NCBI GenBank assembly: GCA_944472155.2
Contig: OX235279.1
Location: forward strand, 51,991,564-52,055,563
DNA from: Trichobilharzia szidati
Lineage: Eukaryota; Platyhelminthes; Trematoda; Strigeidida; Schistosomatidae
Reading direction: 5' to 3'
DNA: 64,000 nucleotides
The notes below the pieces were generated by a model, which made no database searches, was not told the origin of the DNA, and saw only the letters and a list, made by a program, of their open reading frames with translations. Below, in pieces: positions 24,601 through 37,090 of the stretch (the stretch's first letter is position 1; the number at the start of each line of letters is the position of its first letter). Position numbers and translations under genes: made by a program.

Positions 24601-27600
24601 GAAGTTGTCTTGAGGAAGAGTTCAGCAACTTTCGTCACTAGTAACATCTGAGCTAGAGACTGTGTGATGAGCCGGTGTGCAAACTGCACTCTGAGCAGCA
24701 GACCTGCACACATGGTAGCATGCTACGGTTTGACGACGCTCAACTCTCTCCAATCTAATCATAAATACTAGATAAGATTGCTGGTCGAGCAGGCCGGTGA
24801 CTCGGTATGCGTGTCACATGTCTAAACCATCTCAATTGGTGCAGCTTGTCAACATCACCGATTGACTTTCCTCCCTTGCCTAAGGGTCTATGCGCAACGT
24901 GATTATTATCACCATTATCACTATTAATGTTCCTCTCCTTCTTGTGGAAGATATTATACCACCAGGTGAGATTAGAAATGGAAGGGAGACAGCTAGTCAC
25001 TTCACATCTTCCACGTTCAACGTGGATGTCACCCAGCTAGTTGTAGAAGAGAAGGGAGCGAACTGCTGCACGATACACACGTGCTTTGCAGGATATCCGG
25101 ATATTATGGCTGAGCGAGAGATGACAGGAGTTGTCAAATGCAGTGCTGAGACTTCATCAGAAATCAGTGCACTGGGGTTGATGCAACTTCCCACATAAGT
25201 GAAGTGGTGAACACGCTGAAGCATTTCACTTGCTATCCCTAGAGTAGAAGTCGGTTCCCACCAGTCCTGCAACATCATCTTACATTTGACACGAGCGAAT
25301 CGCATGACCAAGCTACTGAGATTTCTGCTGAAGCTGTTCACAATACCCGGCATTTGCCAATGACTTCACGCAGAGTAACTATATCATCTGCATACTGTAT
25401 GTAGATCGACCAGACTCTCGCCTGGTAACAAGTCAATCCATGAGACGTGGATGTGGATCACGACCAGCTGCATTGATTGACACATGTATAATCAGGTTAC
25501 TTGGAATTGGTGACACTGGGGATGCATGAAGATCTGCATTGGTTGTCTTCACTCCACTCCAAACCACACCTGTTCACTTCACTTCACTTGACTTGACTTC
25601 ACTTCTCATGGGAACGAGGCGTTAGCTGTCTCACCAATGAATCAGTTCGAGTAGAGTTCCCTGAATACTGTGATATACTCTCTCGCCAACATGGCAGACT
25701 TGATTCCCTATTCCCTTCCATGGACAAGTTGGACAGTGGTGAAAACATCGACAGTTGGCTTGTCTGTCGAATGATTCTACGTATTCAACCATCTGCACAA
25801 GACCAGTTAAGCTTATAAATGTGAATATACTCGTGCAATGGACAACGACACGGGTCACAATCAGCAGCATATCTGACAGCTGCATGAGATTGAAACGATG
25901 AGTAGTAGATTTGACACAACCGTGTGGCAAAGAACGCTGGCATCACTACTTTTCTGATTTTCGATCAGTCCTACTCGAAAGTGATATGCATTAGTGCCGG
26001 CTTGATGAATGACCTGTGGGTACTTGCAGCAAACGACAAAGTCAATCAACTTGGAAGAGTACTCCCACGAGCAATAGATTTGCTAGGTGGAGAGTTGAAG
26101 TTGTCTTGAGGAAGAGTTCAGCAACTTTCGTCACTAGTAACATCTGAGCTAGAGACTGTGTGATGAGCCGGTGTGCAAACTGCACTCTGAGCAGCAGACC
26201 TGCACACATGGTAGCATGCTACGGTTTGACGACGCTCAACTCTCTCCAATCTAATCATAAATACTAGATAAGATTGCTGGTCGAGCAGGCCGGTGACTCG
26301 GTATGCGTGTCACATGTCTAAACCATCTCAATTGGTGCAGCTTGTCAACATCACCGATTGACTTTCCTCCCTTGCCTAAGGGTCTATGCGCAACGTGATT
26401 ATTATCACCATTATCACTATTAATGTTCCTCTCCTTCTTGTGGAAGATATTATACCACCAGGTGAGATTAGAAATGGAAGGGAGACAGCTAGTCACTTCA
26501 CATCTTCCACGTTCAACGTGGATGTCACCCAGCTAGTTGTAGAAGAGAAGGGAGCGAACTTCTGCACGATACACACGTGCTTTGCAGGATATCCGGATAT
26601 TATGGCTGAGCGAGAGATGACAGGAGTTGTCAAATGCAGTGCTGAGACTTCATCAGAAATCAGTGCACTGCGGTTGATGCAACTTCCCACATAAGTGAAG
26701 TGGTGAACACGCTGAAGCATTTCACTTGCTATCCCTAGAGTAGAAGTCGGTTCCCACCAGTCCTGCAACATCATCTTACATTTGACACGAGCGAATCGCA
26801 TGACCAAGCTACTGAGATTTCTGCTGAAGCTGTTCACAATACCCGGCATTTGCCAATGACTTCACGCAGAGTAACTATATCATCTGCATACTGTATGTAG
26901 ATCGACCAGACTCTCGCCTGGTAACAAGTCAATCCATGAGACGTGGATGTGGATCACGACCACCTGCATTGATTGACACATGTATAATCAGGTTACTTGG
27001 AATTGGTGACACTGGGGATGCATGAAGATCTGCATTGGTTGTCTTCACTCCACTCCAAACCACACCTGTTCACTTCACTTCACTTGACTTGACTTCACTT
27101 CTCATGGGAACGAGGCGTTAGCTGTCTCACCAATGAATCAGTTCGAGTAGAGTTCCCTGAATACTGTGATATACTCTCTCGCCAACATGGCAGACTTGAT
27201 TCCCTATTCCCTTCCATGGACAAGTTGGACAGTGGTGAAAACATCGACAGTTGGCTTGTCTGTCGAATGATTCTACGTATTCAACCATCTGCACAAGACC
27301 AGTTAAGCTTATAAATGTGAATATACTCGTGCAATGGACAACGACACGGGTCACAATCAGCAGCATATCTGACAGCTGCATGAGATTGAAACGATGAGTA
27401 GTAGATTTGACACAACCGTGTGGCAAAGAACGCTGGCATCACTACTTTTCTGATTTTCGATCAGTCCTACTCGAAAGTGATATGCATTAGTGCCGGCTTG
27501 ATGAATGACCTGTGGGTACTTGCAGCAAACGACAAAGTCAATCAACTTGGAAGAGTACTCCCACGAGCAATAGATTTGCTAGGTGGAGAGTTGAAGTTGT

Positions 27601-27707
27601 CTTGAGGAAGAGTTCAGCAACTTTCGTCACTAGTAACATCTGAGCTAGAGACTGTGTGATGAGCCGGTGTGCAAACTGCACTCTGAGCAGCAGACCTGCA
27701 CACATGG
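21674..27707. repeat. Tandem array of a 1,496-bp unit, four full copies plus partial fifth
   Basis: Copies start at 21674, 23170, 24666, 26162 and 27658; the spacing is exactly 1,496 bp each time. The units are almost identical. Differences I could see are a G/T alternation at 22073 (G), 23569 (T), 25065 (G), 26561 (T); a G at 25175 in copy 3 only; and a C at 26963 in copy 4 only. On the - strand each unit encodes broken pieces of a non-LTR reverse transcriptase: FARVKCKMMLQDWWEPTSTL and HHFTYVGSCIN, then LGKGGKSIGDVDKLHQLRWF. So the unit is an amplified, decayed retroelement fragment. The array runs into an assembly gap, so the true copy number is unknown. Confidence 0.95.
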
Positions 27708-28206
27708 NNNNNNNNNNNNNNNNNNNNNNNNNNNNNNNNNNNNNNNNNNNNNNNNNNNNNNNNNNNNNNNNNNNNNNNNNNNNNNNNNNNNNNNNNNNNN
27801 NNNNNNNNNNNNNNNNNNNNNNNNNNNNNNNNNNNNNNNNNNNNNNNNNNNNNNNNNNNNNNNNNNNNNNNNNNNNNNNNNNNNNNNNNNNNNNNNNNNN
27901 NNNNNNNNNNNNNNNNNNNNNNNNNNNNNNNNNNNNNNNNNNNNNNNNNNNNNNNNNNNNNNNNNNNNNNNNNNNNNNNNNNNNNNNNNNNNNNNNNNNN
28001 NNNNNNNNNNNNNNNNNNNNNNNNNNNNNNNNNNNNNNNNNNNNNNNNNNNNNNNNNNNNNNNNNNNNNNNNNNNNNNNNNNNNNNNNNNNNNNNNNNNN
28101 NNNNNNNNNNNNNNNNNNNNNNNNNNNNNNNNNNNNNNNNNNNNNNNNNNNNNNNNNNNNNNNNNNNNNNNNNNNNNNNNNNNNNNNNNNNNNNNNNNNN
28201 NNNNNN
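27708..28206. other. Assembly gap (499 N)
   Basis: A run of N that begins 50 bp into the fifth copy of the 1,496-bp unit and ends inside the 3' part of a CR1/Jockey-like element. The array is probably collapsed or unresolved here. Confidence 0.99.
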
Positions 28207-30484
28207 TGTATTTAATTTCCGATTTAGTTTCTATTTCAGTGCCGTCTATGTTGCATACCTCGTAAGAGCCAAACAGTTTGTTTAGGTCGGATTTATGCCT
28301 AAAGGTGAAACTGACTGTTTGGCATTTGGAGGGGTTTAAGGTAAGACCGTTTTCCTTGGACCACTGGCTGATTTCTGACAGAAAGCCATTAAGTTTAGAG
28401 CAGTCACTTCAACATTTGACAGGCAAAGATGCTGTCAGGTCGTCAGCATATTTGACCAAATTAATGTCATTTGAAGATGGTAAGTCATGTAGAAAGAAAG
28501 AAAAGAGAAGTGGGGAGAGTACAGCACCTTGGGTGACACCGGCTTCAGTGAGTACAGCAGAGGATGATTTACCTTTGTATACGGTGTTCTGCTTTCTGTT
28601 AGAGAAGTAAGAATGCAGCCAGTTAGTGGCCCAGGACTCAGTTTTTGTCAAAGAGAGCTTATTTAGCAAGAGACATCTAGGTACAGAGTCAAAAGCAGAA
28701 GTGAAATCGAGAAACGTGCAGCGGACGTATTTGGCACCTTTATCTAATGATGAGACGATGTTGTTGTGTAAGACGGCTGCAGCGTCTAAAGTGCTCCTAC
28801 CCTGTCTATAGGCAAATTGTTTGGGGTCATCAAAGTTTTTAAGGTAGGGTTCAAGTTTAAGAAGTACTAGTTTTTCCATAAGCTTCAGAAACGGGCAAGT
28901 GATGGCAATGGGTCTGAACTTTACGTTCTTGCTGTTTCCAGGTTTAGGGACAGGGACAATTTTAATGTCTTTCGATGCATCAGGTACGACATTTTTGGAG
29001 AAAGAAGCATTTAAGATGTTAGTTAGTGGAGAAAATAAAGCATCTGCACATTGTTTTAGAACATATGCAGGTATACCATCATGGTCAAGGCTACGTGAGT
29101 GCTTGAGCGTTTTGAGACACTTTAGAACATCAAGAGCATTAAAGTCATGAAAGTTTTCATCCACATGATAGGTAACATTAGAAGTAGTTATAGTAGAAGG
29201 ACAGCGTATAAAAGACTGATTAAGAGCATTAACATCATAAGAGGGAAAAGCATTACAACGCTTACTATTGCCAGTAATTTCATTAGAAAGTTTCCACATG
29301 CTGATAGGAGATTTGCATGATAAAAGTGTATCATTGTAGATAGCATTAAGATTTTTGATTTCAGATTTGATTTGAGCAATAATCTTTTTGAGTCCTAACT
29401 TATCTTTGGATTTGTATAATGTTTCTTTTTGCCTGCGAAGTTGTTTGAGACAAGGAAATGAGAAGCGGTCGAGGCGTTTGAATAGTGTTTGTTTGGGACA
29501 GCATATATCAAAGCAGAACTTAAGATAATCCATTATATTGGCGATTGTGTCATCTAATGTACTTTCATGGAATAAATCCCAGTTAGTATTTTTTAACTTG
29601 CACCTTAGATTGAGTAAGTTGTCAGATGAGTATCATCTTTGTTGTGTTTTCATAGACAGATGTGAGAAGACTTTAATATGTGTTTTGCTGTATATTTTTG
29701 GTAGAACACGAACAATAGAGTGATCAGAGTTAAGGATCGGTGCACGTTTACGTGTTTCGTATATTCCTTCGTCATTTGTAAAAACTAAGTTAAGTGTTTT
29801 GTCAAGTCGAGTGGGAAATCTGACAATGTTTGAGTGACTAAGTGCTCCAAGGAAGGAGCAATCTGACGAGTTAAAGTCCCCAGTAATAACAGATAGAGAG
29901 TTATCGAAGTTGGCAGCGGCAAACATGGTGAATTCATCAGCAAAATTTGAAAGATTAGATAGTGAGCAACTTGGAGAAATGTACATGTTTGTAACAAAGA
30001 TATGCTTATATTTGGGGAGATGTTTGGGACGACATTTGATGGTGATACAGTCTATGAAGTCATTTGAGAATGAGAAGTAAACATTATTAGAAATAGACCA
30101 TTTGGAGTGAATAAAAGTAGCAACGCCGCCCCCATTTTTCTTATTACAACATTGTCGGTCTTGTCTAAATAGGATGAAGTCCTTTAGTGAGATGAGATTG
30201 TCATCATACAGTTCATGTAACCATGTTTCTTGTAATGTGATTATCGCAGTATTATGATAAGTGTCAGTGGACATCAAGGATTGTAGGTACATTATCTTGT
30301 TTGGCAGAGAGCGGCAGTTAGTGTTCATTATGACAGGGACCGTAGTTAGGTGTATTGGTGTACGTTTAAGAGCTCTCTGCCAACCACTACGATGCTTCCT
30401 CCTTGATTTCGTGGGAATATGAAAGTCATTGGGTCGTAAATGATTAATAAAGTTACGAGAGTAAATGATCCTGTTAGAATTCAT
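28207..30484 (-). pseudogene. CR1/Jockey-like non-LTR retrotransposon, endonuclease plus RT, two nonsense codons
   Basis: One long - strand frame from ATG at 30484. Endonuclease: VIMNTNCRSLPNK, TLQETWLHE, SVITGDFNSSDCSF, ILNSDHSIVRV, giving the N, E, D-x-N and SDH motifs of APE-type nucleases. Reverse transcriptase: KFRPIAITCPFLKLMEKLV, FLDFTSAFDSVPR, GVTQGAVLSPLLF, VKYADDLTASLP. It is interrupted only by TGA at 29633-29635 and TGA at 28409-28411; the frame reads on coherently after both (for example LTLNPSKCQTVSF beyond 28409). The 3' end is lost in the gap. Both stops are TGA, as expected from CGA-to-TGA type decay. Catalytic motifs are intact. Confidence 0.88.
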
Positions 30485-32221
30485 ATTTAGGTGATAAATA
30501 AATGGAGTAAATGGTAGGTTGGATGCAATATGTAGATGTTATGCTACCAATATGTAGATATCTTACCACTGTTCTCAGTTTTAATTTCACCACAGTTTTA
30601 GTGCTTTGTGTTGAAATCACGGCTAGATTACACGTAGAGGACTGGGATAGATGCAGAGGCCCTTATGGGTGCTGCATGTTTCCATTTTAAGCAAGTAAAC
30701 GGTCAGGCTACCTAACTGTAATGGACGGAAGCACTATCCTTCATGGATAAAAAGAGAAATTCGTCGACAAAGATGTGCTAGGACGTAGCAATCATCGTTG
30801 GGACATAACAAGTCAGGAAACTTTACACCTTGGGTATAAATGAATCTGTCGCCAGTTACGGATGAAATTTGAGATGTACGTAGTGCAGATTGCAGTGGAA
30901 AACCAAGAAATGATTCTCATGCATGAACCTTAGAAGTAGAATGCACGCTAATGTCCCCAACTTCATAGGTAAACGCAATGCATTTCAGTTACTATAGGAG
31001 GATTAGGCGTAAGCAGAATCAATGGCAGACTACTTCACCGTGGTCTTTATTCAAGAATCATTATTGAACCTCGCTATAGATACGGTTGCCCTAGCAGAAT
31101 ACAGTATATACTGTAATAGAGATTTGTAGCTCAGGTGGATGATTCGCAATTAATTGTGTTCTCTGAGCTTCACAACTAAATCAACCAGTTCAGAGAACAT
31201 TATTAATTGCAAAGTATATACTGTATTGGAAGCTGTAAGCATATTTAATTCAAAGTTTCTTGAGAAGCTGGTAGTTAACATAACTTGTCCACTAACCAGC
31301 ATCTTAAGGCTTCCCTTACACATCAAGATGTTACCGCGTTACTGTAAGTATAACATAGTCAGTTTTATACTCAAAGTCGGATGTAGGTATTATACTTCAA
31401 AATGAAGGCATATTCGTCTCACTAGTACTCTGTTTCAGATACTGTAAAGAGGATTTGAGGAAGATGTGATGAATAACCTCGAAACAATAATTCTTTATCT
31501 CGCGTACAACATGGATTCCACAGAAACCTTTATTAACTGACGAAGCTTCTCACGGCTAGAGAAAGCTAACAATTCCAAAGAAAACCAGCGACCAGTAGGT
31601 CCTAATTTCATAAGATTCAGCAAAATATTTGTTAAAGTGCTTCTTGTCAGACGGAGAGTACAGATCCATCCGACTCCCTTCCTTCACTATGCATACTAGG
31701 GAATCACCTAATCTTAGTAAACCTCCTATATTTAATAACTTGGGTAAACTGAATTCGGAAAGTGTTTAAGTGTATTGATATGATTAGGCTGCGAAGACAT
31801 TTCAACAACCTAAAGAATGTATTTCTTGCATCAGCGTAGCCAAGTACGTGGTGTAAGAGTGCTCTGTACAGACAGAATAGTTCTCGTTTAGTTCAAACGC
31901 ATAGTGACCTAAATGTCACGGTAAGTCACAACTTAAGAAACTACGAGAAAGTGTCGCTCACTTCCAACTCGTGTCATTGGAATCACTTGAGACACATTCA
32001 ACACTGGAAGTATATCTTTGGTAAGAACTTAGATTCGGAAATGGAGTCGGGATTTGCCGAAAAGAGGACTCATATATACTTGCTTTTTCCCTGGTGTTAC
32101 CGAGGAATAACTTAACATCATCCTATAGCGCCGTAAGCAGACGAGAGATATGACCACAACGCTCAGCGTATTAAAAATAACTACGGACCTGATTTAACCT
32201 CGCCTAGATTACTAGGTTACT
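30485..32221. other. Unassigned sequence
   Basis: No host exon or retroelement domain recognised. The first part may be 5' leader of the CR1/Jockey-like element that starts at 30484 on the - strand. A short + frame at 31154-31405 shows no domain. Confidence 0.5.
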
Positions 32222-35200
32222 AGTATTCTAGCCGGTCCCAAGCCCGGATAAAGAGGGAGGGTTGGGGCGTGGTGCTAGCAACTGCACCCCCAAAACTTAA
32301 CCAAATTGCTACAAAAACTTCAACGCACAAACATATCAAAAATTCTAAAAGTACAAACAATAACCTTATTTTTCGCTGGAATCGGGGAAGTGAAATGACG
32401 CAGGCTGGTGAAAGCCTTCGGGAAGCCAGTCAGCCGATGTGCCTTCTTTCGATGAAAGCAAAAATAAGGATGGGGACGTGGAATATTCGTACAATATACG
32501 AAACTGGAAAGGCTGCTCAGGTAGCCACAGAAATGAGGAGATATAAAATAGAAGTGTTGGGAATCTGCGAGAGCAGATGGAACGGATGTGGAAGGAGCCA
32601 ACTACCAACTGGAGAGACAATAATCTACTCCGGTCACCCAGAGGACGATCACGAGCACACCGAGGGAGTAGCCATCATGATGTCACCAACAGCGGCTAAA
32701 GCTCTCATGCAGTGGGAACCAATCTCCTCCAGGATAATGACAGCCAGGTTCAACTCAAAAGGAAGGAAGGTTACAATCATTCAATGCTATGCGCCTACAA
32801 ACGTCTCAGAAAAAGAGAAGAAGGAGGATTTCTACAGTCAACTACAAACAGTAATGGACAACGTCCCAAAGAGCGATATCAAAATCCTGATGGGTGATAT
32901 GAATGCGAAGCTGGGAGGAGACAATACAGGAAGAGAACTCACCATGGGTTGTGAGGCCCTCGGTGAAATGAACGACAATGGTGAACTCTTCTCAGACTTC
33001 TGCACCTTCAATGATTTGGTGATTGGTGGCAGTGTGTTCAAACACAAGGATATACACAAGGCGACATGGATTTCACCAGATGGACACACCAAAAGCCAGA
33101 TAGACTTCATTTCAATCTCAAGGAAGTGGAGACGGAGCCTACTAGACACAAGATCGGGGAGAGGAGCAGATGTGGGTTCAAACCACTATCTAGTACAAGG
33201 GACTTTCAAGGTGAAGCTGAAAGCCTCGAGGATACCTGGGGATAGGCCACAATGCAAGTTCAACACTCAAAAACTGAAGGACACAACCACAAAGAACACT
33301 TTCACTGCAACTGTCAGAGCAAAGCAGGAAACACTACGTGGCATCACTGAGGAATCATCCGTGGAAGACCACTGGAACTCTCTGAAGGAAATTTCCAACG
33401 AAACGTGTTCAACGGTTTTAGGAAGAAAGAAGAAACAAGACAAGGAATGGCTCTCAACGGACACTTGGAAGCTAATAGAGGAGAGGAGAATGGTGAAAGA
33501 GAAAATGATTCAATGCAAAGACGGACAAGAGAAAGAGACGCTGAGCTCAACTTACACAGCACTGGACAAAGAAGTGAAGAAGAGTGCCAGGAAGGACAAA
33601 AGACAATTCTACGACAACCTGGCCACTGAAGCTGAGAAGGCAGCAGGCAAAAGGGACCTAAGGACACTATATCAGATAACCAAGTCTCTATCCGGGAAGA
33701 GATCAACACAAGTGAAACCTATAAAAGACAGCCAAGGGAACCCAATTACCAAAGAAGAAAGACAGATTAAACAATGGACGGACCACTTCAAAGGACTCTT
33801 GGAGCGACCACCACCTACAACCCGTCCAGAAATACCAACAACAGCACGTACACAACTGCAAGTTGACACCAATCCTCCAACGAAAGCTGAAGTCTTGAAT
33901 GCAGTCAAGCTTCTGAAAGCTGGAAAAGCAGCTGGACCTGAAGCACTGAAAGCGGACCCAGAGACGACAGCAGATATGCTGACTCCATTATTGCAAAAGA
34001 TCTGGAAAGAGGGAAAGGTGCCTACTGACTGGAGGAAAGGTTACCTCGTGAAACTACCAAAGAAGGGCGACTTAGGACTCTGCAAGAACTGGCGAGGAAT
34101 CATGCTCCTGTCAACGCCAAGTAAAATCCTGAGTCGCATCATCCTGGAGAGTATAAAGGACGCACTGGATACAGAACTCCGACCAGAACAAGCTGAATTC
34201 AGGAAAGGCAAATCATGTTCTGACCAAATCGCAACTCTACGCATCATCATCGAACAAAGCATGGAATGGCAATCAAACCTCTACCTCAACTTTATAGACT
34301 TTGAGAAGGCCTTCGACAGCATTGACCGCGAAGTAATTTGGAAACTACTCGAGTACTACGGCGTACCCCAAATATTCATCAACCTTATTCAACAGCTGTA
34401 CGACAACGGCACATGCCAAGTGATCCACAACGGAAAACTCAGTGAGGCGTTTAAAGTAAACACAGGAGTCAGACAAGGGTGCTTATTATCACCAATGATA
34501 TTCCTAATTGTGGTGGACTGGATTATGCGTCAGACAGTGGGAAACGAGAAGACAGGGATATCCTGGACCGACGTGAAGAACCTAGAAGACCTGGATTTCG
34601 CGCGTGGATGATTTATGTTTGATGTCACACAAAATCGAAGACTTACAAGCGAAAACCGACAAACTGGTCGAAGAAGCAGCAAAGACAGGACTCCAGGTGA
34701 ACATAGACAAGACAGAGGTTATGAAAATAACCAACCAACAACAACAACAACAACAACAACAGCAACATCCAGCGCCAATCACCATCAACGGGAAGGATTT
34801 GAAAGAGGTTACTTCTTTCACTTATCTACGGAGCATTGTCTCAACTACAGGAGGAACGGACGAGGATGTCAAATCGAGAATCGGGAAGGCGAGAAACACA
34901 TTCATCAACCTGAAACCAATCTGGAAATCTTCGTCACTCAGCATCAACAACAAAATTCGGATTTTCAATACAAACGTCAAGTCAGTCAGTTCTTCTATAC
35001 GGATCAGAAACTTGGCGGGTCACAAAGAATATTTCCAACAGCCTGTTGCAGACCTTTATCAACAACTGTCTTCGCTCTATGCTGAAGATCAGATGGCCGG
35101 AAAGAATCACCAACAAGAAACTATGGGAACAAACAAAACAAGAACCAATCGCTCAACAAATATGCAGGAGAAAGTGGAGATGGATTGGACACTCGCTGAG

Positions 35201-35434
35201 GAGGCCGTTGGCTGGGTGACATCGCGCGTCAGGCCATGCTCGAGTGGAACCCGAAAGGGAAGCGGCGAGTGGGACGTCCAAGGGTGACATGGAGGAGATC
35301 GTGTGAAGAGGAGTTGAAACAGTATGGACTAACATGGATGCAAGTGAAAAGTACAGCAGAAGACAGAAGCAAGTGGAGACGTGTAGTTGAAGCCCTATGT
35401 TCCACTAGGAACCCAGAGGAACAATGATAATAAT
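32222..35434 (+). mobile_element. Near full-length RTE-clade non-LTR retrotransposon
   Basis: It is about 3.2 kb, from the 5' leader TAGCCGGTCCCAAGCCCGG to a TGATAATAAT tail. RTE elements have one ORF (APE endonuclease plus RT), a very short 3' end and a short microsatellite tail, all seen here. It belongs with the abundant schistosome RTE elements (SR2/SR3, Perere-3 type) by protein features. The same 5' leader motif recurs at about 59242, and the same 3' end recurs in truncated copies at 15639, 43147, 48276, 49185 and 60841. I could not define a target-site duplication. Confidence 0.9.
32395..35427 (+). pseudogene. RTE endonuclease-reverse transcriptase ORF with two frameshifts
   Basis: From ATG 32395 (in a frame open from 32269). 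Endonuclease: MGTWNIRTIYE, GICESRWNG, ILMGDMNAKLGGDN, SQIDFIS, and GSNHYLV (Asn where the family usually has the SDH Asp). [48 protein letters not shown] 4-bp insertion at about 34601-34604 shifts the frame exactly at the F-A-D-D active site; after it [15 protein letters not shown] continues in another frame. A second 4-bp duplication at about 34981-34990 shifts it again before LLYGSETW. The C-terminal arginine-rich stretch [19 protein letters not shown] is present near 35271. The RT holds a run of 10 Gln from a CAA repeat. Confidence 0.88.
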
Positions 35435-36480
35435 ACCTAGCACTCGACCGAAGCCTCACCTCAATATTGCTCATCCTATTATACCACTTCATACGGGAGA
35501 TAGAACGCAGGTAGCTATGATCAGAGACAATTAGCTAACCTTTTCATGTCTTCCTCTCTCAATGGCCATGTCTTGCTGACAGCCATAAAGGAGGACCGAG
35601 CGGACTGCTTGGTCGATAGCCGGATATCACGTCTACGCCAGAGACGGCGTTAACTGGCATATGCAAAACTGGACTTCTGTATCCATGCTGAGATTTCGTC
35701 AGCGATCAATCAGTTGGTGCTGGCTGATACAACTTCCCAGATAAGTGAAGTGGTCAACACGCTCTACCACTTCACTTTCTATTTCTAAGCTGGGAGTCAA
35801 TGTAATCCAGTCCTGTAGCATCAACTCACGTTTGATAAAGGGAGCAAATCGCATGCCAAACATTCGCAGATTACAGCTCAAGGTGTTCAGAAGACTCTGC
35901 ATTTTGTCATTGTCTTCACCTGGAAGGACTACATCATTTGGATATTCTAAGTCGACAAGATTATTCCCTAGTAACAAGTCAATCCTTGAGTCTCTGAAGT
36001 GAGTTAGGGTTAAGTCCATTAGTACATCTATGATGAAATTGAATAGCAATGAGGATAGTGGGCATCCCTGACGGACACCACTAATTGTCACCAGTTCAGG
36101 TGACAACTAGCCGTAATCTCTCACCTGGCTGCACGAGATCGAGTAGAGTGCCTTGATGAGTGCGATGTACTCTATCGGTATTGCATTTACAGTCAAGCAT
36201 CGCTATAGTACCTCTCGGTCGACAGAATCGAATGCCATCTTCAGATCGAGAAATATAGAGATTGTTGGGCGCCGGTAAGTATGCGCGTGTTCCAGAATCT
36301 GTCGAAGGGTGAAGATATGATCAATATACCCTCTTCCTGTTCTAAATCCTGCCTGGTTCTCTCGTGTTTGTGCTTCCCGAGCACCACAATTACAAATAAG
36401 ATACTGAGTATGACACTGCCATCATTTCATAGGACCTTTAAAGTGATATCGACCATCCTGCTGTAGTAGGCACTCCTAAA
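35435..36480 (-). pseudogene. Non-LTR retrotransposon fragment (second family), RT domain
   Basis: The - strand reads VTISGVRQGCPLSSLLFNFI, then LLGNNLVDLEYPNDVVLPGE (normally Y-A-D-D; here Y-P-N-D), then FAPFIKRELMLQDW and RVDHFTYLGSCISQ. It shares these stretches with the 1,496-bp satellite unit and with the fragments at 38870, 47640 and 55175, so all belong to one non-LTR family distinct from the RTE copies. It directly abuts the RTE tail at 35434. The active-site change and stops show it is dead. Confidence 0.8.
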
Positions 36481-36689
36481 ACTGCTTTCAGTGCTTGTGT
36501 GAGTCCTTCAAACCATGTGGTGAAACTTAACATTGAGCTTCCTTCAGTAATATTAGTTTAATGGGGATTCGTATGGTCAACCTATGTTGTTTAAATCTCT
36601 TGTGAATTAACTGGGTCAGCCACATGCAAATTCTTGGTGTACCCACTTAGACCTGTATACATTTGTTTCCCAAAAAGGATTTAGTCATT

Positions 36690-37090
36690 CCTTGCAAGAA
36701 TTACAGTTATAAGACGCATTAGCACCAGTCCGGTCTGCACCTGTTGTAGTTCTCAAGAAAAAGGATGGATCTTATGTATTTAGGTTGCCTTTTCCAGTGT
36801 CATGATTTCCACCCTACAAAAAACACCATTATCTTCTATTTGTTCCAGGTGATTTATCCACAATTCCAAGAGATAGCTGTTAATTCGCAAAATTAGATCA
36901 TACTGACGAATATCTCCAGGAAATCAAGAACTCTTGACCAATCATACACATCGGAGTCTGTTTTATTACAGCAGCTAACTTTTTGGAATTTAAATTTCTC
37001 TAATTATTTTCCAACAGCTGATGGATACAGTGTTATCTGGTGCTCTATGTATAGCTATCTAGACAATGTCTTGCTTGAAGCTAGATTTTT
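36690..37090 (+). pseudogene. Degraded Ty3/gypsy RT fragment
   Basis: The + strand shows APVVVLKKKDGSYVFRL at about 36730-36790 and, in another frame, YSYLDNVLL at about 37050-37075, preceded by MDTVLSGAL. These match the order of RT motifs in gypsy elements of the CsRn1/Boudicca type, with the second Asp of YLDD changed to Asn. Multiple frameshifts lie between them. Confidence 0.55.

Noticed and set aside
21674..27707. CRISPR array or gene-family cluster
   Set aside because: The units are 1.5 kb, near identical throughout, without short spacers, and their frames are broken retroelement pieces.
27656..28285. Long open frames across the N run
   Set aside because: They are translations of unknown bases and carry no information.
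32320..33908. Several antisense frames inside the RTE ORF
   Set aside because: Shadows of the sense endonuclease-RT frame, which has all expected motifs.
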